64,000 bases of DNA from an uncultured Prevotella sp. (GTDB taxonomy: Bacteria > Bacteroidota > Bacteroidia > Bacteroidales > Bacteroidaceae), in assembly GCA_946183415.1 (NCBI GenBank), contig CAMHAM010000011.1, positions 21,158 to 85,157 of the forward strand, given 5' to 3'. The notes under the pieces are model-generated. The model was not told where the DNA came from and made no database searches. It saw only the letters and a program-made list of their open reading frames with translations. This document shows positions 60,711 through 64,000 of this stretch, piece by piece; the stretch's first letter is position 1, and every line of letters starts with the position of its first letter. Both the position numbers and the translations under genes were made by a program.

Positions 60711-61724
60711 TTAATCCATTTCAAGCATTTCGTTCAACGTAGCATCAAAGAATCCCTCTGGAAAATCCACATTGAATTTTCCATTACTCAAGAAATTTAA
60801 TCGTTGAAATGGTGATGTAATTCCTCCCTTATAATAAAGGACTGCGTCGGTATTGCTAATGTGGTTCTTATAAACTTCATATTGAATCTTATTGATGAGA
60901 TTCTCGCAATGAGTCTCTATCAAAAGTTGTATTCCTGCATTAGAGATGAATACAAAAAACTCACCAAGTCTTGATTGTGCAGCGGGATGAAGATGTATTT
61001 CCGGATTCTCAAGCATCAGCACGTCTCCCTTATTAGCCCTCAGACACATAATCAAAATTTTGGCGAGGTAGCTTACTCCAACTCCTAATTGCTGGGGACT
61101 CAAATCTGGTAGGTCGTTACTCTTATAGAAAACCTTCACTCTATTAGTGGTAATTTTTTCTGTCTGCATCTCAAATTTGATACCAAGAATATAAGTTAGC
61201 CACCAGTTCAATTGTGCAGAAAGAGTATCAGATTCTTTAGCTTTAATCAAAGATGCATCTAATTGCTTTGATTTTTCTGCTTCAAACGTTCCGAAAATAT
61301 ATTCTCCTTGCATTCCCACCTTAAATTTGGGGGATACAGATTCCATCTCTAAATCATAAGCCAAACGATTTGCAGAAAGATAATAGATAGAATCCTCTAA
61401 ATCAATCGCCTCACTACTATCACAATACACCGCTTCGTCGTCTCGTATCTGAGTTTTAACATAATGGTTTTCGTCATATTTTATATCAATTGATACAATT
61501 TTAGCATTGACATTCCTGTTGCGGTTTCTTGCAAATGACATATCATACGATGACAACAAAATACAAGCATTTTTGCCATTATTATGATAAAGTGCGGCTA
61601 GGATTGCTTGAAAGCAAGTCGATTTACCGGTAGAATTAAGACCTGTCAATAGAGTTAATGGTTTTATATCCAAGATCTCCGACTCGATTCCTCTAAAATT
61701 GTTAATTGCTATTTGCTGTATCAT
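60711..61724 (-). CDS. AAA ATPase, DUF3696 type (OLD/ABC-like)
   Basis: 337 aa cytosolic ATPase. Walker A GLNSTGKST (28-36) after NNFRGIESEILDIKPLTLLTG, an ABC/SMC-like N-terminus. LSPQQLGVGVSYLAKIL fits a signature region, and DVLMLENPEIHLHPAAQSRLGEF (shown in part) is Walker B with the ENPE.HLHP motif of this group. The C-terminal end (GKFNVDFPEGFFDATLNEML) matches the DUF3696 tail. Such ATPases act as sensors in several anti-phage systems. Its start lies 23 bp inside the DUF262 gene. Confidence 0.87.
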   Translation of the reverse strand: MIQQIAINNFRGIESEILDIKPLTLLTGLNSTGKSTCFQAILAALYHNNGKNACILLSSYDMSFARNRNRNVNAKIVSIDIKYDENHYVKTQIRDDEAVYCDSSEAIDLEDSIYYLSANRLAYDLEMESVSPKFKVGMQGEYIFGTFEAEKSKQLDASLIKAKESDTLSAQLNWWLTYILGIKFEMQTEKITTNRVKVFYKSNDLPDLSPQQLGVGVSYLAKILIMCLRANKGDVLMLENPEIHLHPAAQSRLGEFFVFISNAGIQLLIETHCENLINKIQYEVYKNHISNTDAVLYYKGGITSPFQRLNFLSNGKFNVDFPEGFFDATLNEMLEMD

Positions 61725-62868
61725 TTTTAATTTGCTCTAATAATTTTTCAGCTGTTGTAAAACGTTCCATAACATTGATAGAGGAGTCTACATTACTCAT
61801 TAATAATATCTGATAATCATATGAATCCTTAAATCTCTCAATGACATCTCTAGTAACTTGTATATCCTTTCTTACACAACTATCAGAGAAGATATAAACC
61901 AGCATTTCAAAAAGAGGCATATTGATAGGACGCTTACGACTTTTCCCTGTTTCTACTTCATATGCAGCAAAACGATAAGCGCCTTCTCCCATAATATCAT
62001 AGCTATTGTTCATGGCACGCAAAAACATAGCACGACAATCCGCAATCAGTTCGTCAGAAGCTTTTTCATTAATAAATATCATCATTTTAGCTAGGAAATC
62101 ATCAATATCACTTTTATATTCTATTGACTCACCATTTTGTTTTATTACCAATTCCGACTTCTTATATAACAAATAGAATGAAATCGTTCGAAGAACAACA
62201 TAATTGTCTTTTTGGCGCTTTGGGCTAATTCCATGCCCTGTAGCTCTAAGAAACTCTTCTGATTTACTTAATTCGGAAATCAGCCTTGTCGACTTTCCAC
62301 GATACAATGCATTTCTCATCTCTTGGTTTGTCAAGCGAGTCCCTCCCCTATTGACTCGATCGAAAATGTCATACTTTACTCGCTCTGGAGTTGGTGGCTG
62401 AATAATATAGAAATACATTTGAGAATCCTCAAATATACCTTGCATCTTCGCATCTAAATCTGTAAATTTACAATCATTATATTCCGGTAGAATCTTCAGA
62501 TCTTTCAAAACTAATTTATCATTTAGGAAATCAAGGATTGCTGATATACGTTGGCGACCATCAACAACTTGCTTCTTTCCATCTCTCATTTCAAAAAGAT
62601 ACATGACAGGAATAGGTATACCCATCAAAATAGATTCAACAAGTTCTGCCCCCTGTTTTTTAGCCCACACATTTCCCCTTTGGAAATCTGGATCTATTAT
62701 CAGTTCCTTTCTTTCCTCCACCAATCGTTTAATATGCAAGGTGCTGTACTGAGCCCTTGTTACACGGACTTCAGCATTAGGATATACTTCGTTAACTTCT
62801 GCCCAGGAATTATAAGATTCACCTTCCAGAAGGTCATCATCTCTATCGATTTCTATATCTTCTTGCAT
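61702..62868 (-). CDS. DUF262 domain protein (ParB/Srx-like NTPase fold), first gene of a putative defence operon
   Basis: 388 aa from the ATG at 62868 (MQEDIEIDRDDD); the in-frame TTG at 62892 overlaps the -7 box and is rejected. DUF262 motifs: IIDPDFQRGNVWAKKQGAELVESILMGIPIP (shown in part), VVDGRQRISAILDFL in place of the usual DGQQR, and FDRVNRGGTRLTNQEMRNALY. There is no C-terminal DUF1524 HNH nuclease, so it is not a complete GmrSD-type enzyme; a helical C-terminus of unknown role follows. Partner of the ATPase and the PLD-like protein. Confidence 0.87.
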   Translation of the reverse strand: MQEDIEIDRDDDLLEGESYNSWAEVNEVYPNAEVRVTRAQYSTLHIKRLVEERKELIIDPDFQRGNVWAKKQGAELVESILMGIPIPVMYLFEMRDGKKQVVDGRQRISAILDFLNDKLVLKDLKILPEYNDCKFTDLDAKMQGIFEDSQMYFYIIQPPTPERVKYDIFDRVNRGGTRLTNQEMRNALYRGKSTRLISELSKSEEFLRATGHGISPKRQKDNYVVLRTISFYLLYKKSELVIKQNGESIEYKSDIDDFLAKMMIFINEKASDELIADCRAMFLRAMNNSYDIMGEGAYRFAAYEVETGKSRKRPINMPLFEMLVYIFSDSCVRKDIQVTRDVIERFKDSYDYQILLMSNVDSSINVMERFTTAEKLLEQIKNDTANSN

Positions 62869-62889
62869 AATATAATCAGTTTTTGAGCA

Positions 62890-62897
62890 CAAAGATA
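62890..62897 (-). promoter_or_regulatory. -7 box (TATCTTTG, minus strand) of the DUF262 operon
   Basis: 22 bp before the ATG at 62868. It gives the operon its own promoter, separate from the recombinase upstream. Confidence 0.65.
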
Positions 62898-62993
62898 CAC
62901 ATTTTAATTAAATAAACTATTCTACAATGCTGATTTTAACATGATTTGTATGACATTTAGTTGCAAAACACTCCCTAAAATGCGTTTTCATCA

Positions 62994-63923
62994 CTATATC
63001 AACCTTCTTGGATGTTTCGACTTCAGGATTTCGCGCTGCTTATGAAGATTTACATGCGTATAGATCTGAGTCGTAACAATGGAGCTATGACCGAGCAATT
63101 TTTGTATATATGTGATATCAACATCCTCCTCCAATAAAAGGGTTGCAAGTGTGTGCCTGAAGGTGTGCGGGGTAACATGTTTCACCATTCCAACGCCCTC
63201 AACAAGATTTTTCACAAGTTGTCTCACTGACTGAGGGGATAATTTCCGATACAATCGACTGATGAATAAGGGAGAATCCGAAGTCTTGTTTTCATATAAG
63301 CTAAGCCACTCTTTTAATGCTTTAAGGGTTTCATCCTGGCATATATCAATCAGGCGCTCTTTGTTGCCTTTCCCGATAATTCTGATTCTACCTTGCACAA
63401 TATCAACATCCGACATCCGCAGGTCACACAACTCGCTCACTCTCATACCTGTAGCAAAAAGTAACTCAACGACCGCAATATCGCGCGTTGCCATCATAAA
63501 AGAGAATGATCCTGACTTGCATGCCTTGCGACGTTCTCGCACAGTTATCAGCATTGCCTTCACCTCATTTATTGTCATAACGGTTGGTAACCTGATAGGT
63601 TCTCGCATTTGAATTTGCATTCTTCGTAAAGGATTAACAAATCCGTCATTTTCACACTCGTAATAGTTAAGCATCGCTTTCAATGAGGCCAATTTACGCT
63701 TCCTCGTTTTAAAACTGAAACGAGACATGCTTTTTAGATAATTTCGGATTTGCTCTTTTGTAAGGCAATCCACATCTTCATCACCTACAGTTTCCAGAAA
63801 TTGCTGCAAATCAAACTCATAAGCCTTCAATGTCTTTTCATCAAGACACTTTTCAATCTTACAATGCCAAAGGTAATCCTCAATGACACATAACAAACTC
63901 TGTTTCTTCTTTTGTTTATTCAT
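62994..63923 (-). CDS. XerC/D-like tyrosine recombinase
   Basis: 309 aa. N-terminal SAM-like core-binding domain (about 8-100) and catalytic domain with ATGMRVSELCDLRMSDV (Arg), a Lys in GKGNKERLI, HTFRHTLATLLLEEDVD (HxxR), LGHSSIVTTQIYTHV (His and nucleophile Tyr). All catalytic residues are present. Length and motifs are of the Xer/phage-type single enzymes that in Bacteroidota often sit beside invertible promoters, shufflons or islands. It lies about 125 bp upstream of the DUF262 operon on the same strand. Complete; the window ends 77 bp further. Confidence 0.9.
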   Translation of the reverse strand: MNKQKKKQSLLCVIEDYLWHCKIEKCLDEKTLKAYEFDLQQFLETVGDEDVDCLTKEQIRNYLKSMSRFSFKTRKRKLASLKAMLNYYECENDGFVNPLRRMQIQMREPIRLPTVMTINEVKAMLITVRERRKACKSGSFSFMMATRDIAVVELLFATGMRVSELCDLRMSDVDIVQGRIRIIGKGNKERLIDICQDETLKALKEWLSLYENKTSDSPLFISRLYRKLSPQSVRQLVKNLVEGVGMVKHVTPHTFRHTLATLLLEEDVDITYIQKLLGHSSIVTTQIYTHVNLHKQREILKSKHPRRLI

Positions 63924-64000
63924 AATTGTTTTCTTTAGTTACACCTATTTATAATATAATAAAGAAAGCCACAATGAACAAGCGATAATAACAAATTATG

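Noticed and set aside
62869..62892. TTG start giving eight extra residues on the DUF262 protein
   Set aside because: It overlaps the -7 box at 62890-62897; the ATG at 62868 lies at the proper distance from it.

Overview
The window looks like a chromosome segment from a Prevotella-like member of the Bacteroidales. The evidence is two susC/susD pairs with membrane-anchored regulators of the hybrid two-component type, many short lipoproteins, and repeated Bacteroides-type promoters (-7 box TAnnTTTG, no Shine-Dalgarno). Housekeeping genes (argH, comM/yifB, fur, dapB, lepB, dprA, dusB, lemA) are dense and more GC-rich. Three segments are visibly AT-richer and look acquired: 2.5-7.1 kb, 7.4-11.8 kb and 59.6-64 kb.

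Layout. 1-7.1 kb: the end of argH, a lipoprotein with an all-cysteine Rieske-like motif, an AAA ATPase, four small lipoproteins (two almost identical) sharing an upstream motif, and a membrane-anchored TPR regulator. 7.2-11.8 kb: tRNA-Leu(UAA) carrying a compact integrated element of about 4.4 kb, bounded by a 14-bp direct repeat of the tRNA 3' end. It encodes a tyrosine integrase, a sigma-like factor, a RuvC-like nuclease and a small putative DNA-binding protein, and has CGTATAC repeats at both ends. 11.8-20.8 kb: TPR and thioredoxin-fold lipoproteins, ComM, then a polysaccharide O-acetylation cassette (SGNH hydrolase, MBOAT, two DHHW proteins). 20.8-28.5 kb: AsmA-like protein, Fur, HAD phosphatase, thioesterase, a kinase-less propeller/AraC regulator and a metal permease with an HMA domain.

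28.8-37.9 kb is a polysaccharide utilisation locus: SusC, SusD, GH105 unsaturated glucuronyl hydrolase, heparinase II/III-like lyase and a DUF2264 protein. This set suggests lyase cleavage of a uronic-acid glycan followed by removal of the unsaturated sugar. 38-47.2 kb runs the other way: SusD, SusC and a full hybrid two-component regulator. 47.2-57.3 kb: WbqC-like protein, signal peptidase I, DapB, DprA, a four-helix-bundle cassette, DUF2851, DusB, a CE2-like esterase and GH97. 57.3-59.6 kb: LemA with a DUF2207 membrane protein.

The strongest candidate for an undescribed system is the tightly packed operon at 59.97-62.87 kb: a DUF262 protein, a DUF3696-type AAA ATPase and a small protein with a phospholipase-D-like HxRx4D motif. 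It lies just downstream of a XerC/D-like recombinase and looks like an anti-phage module. Second is the small tRNA-Leu element. Third is a family of 22-bp-period repeats (core CCAG-N8-ACTATTAAT) at three separate intergenic sites.
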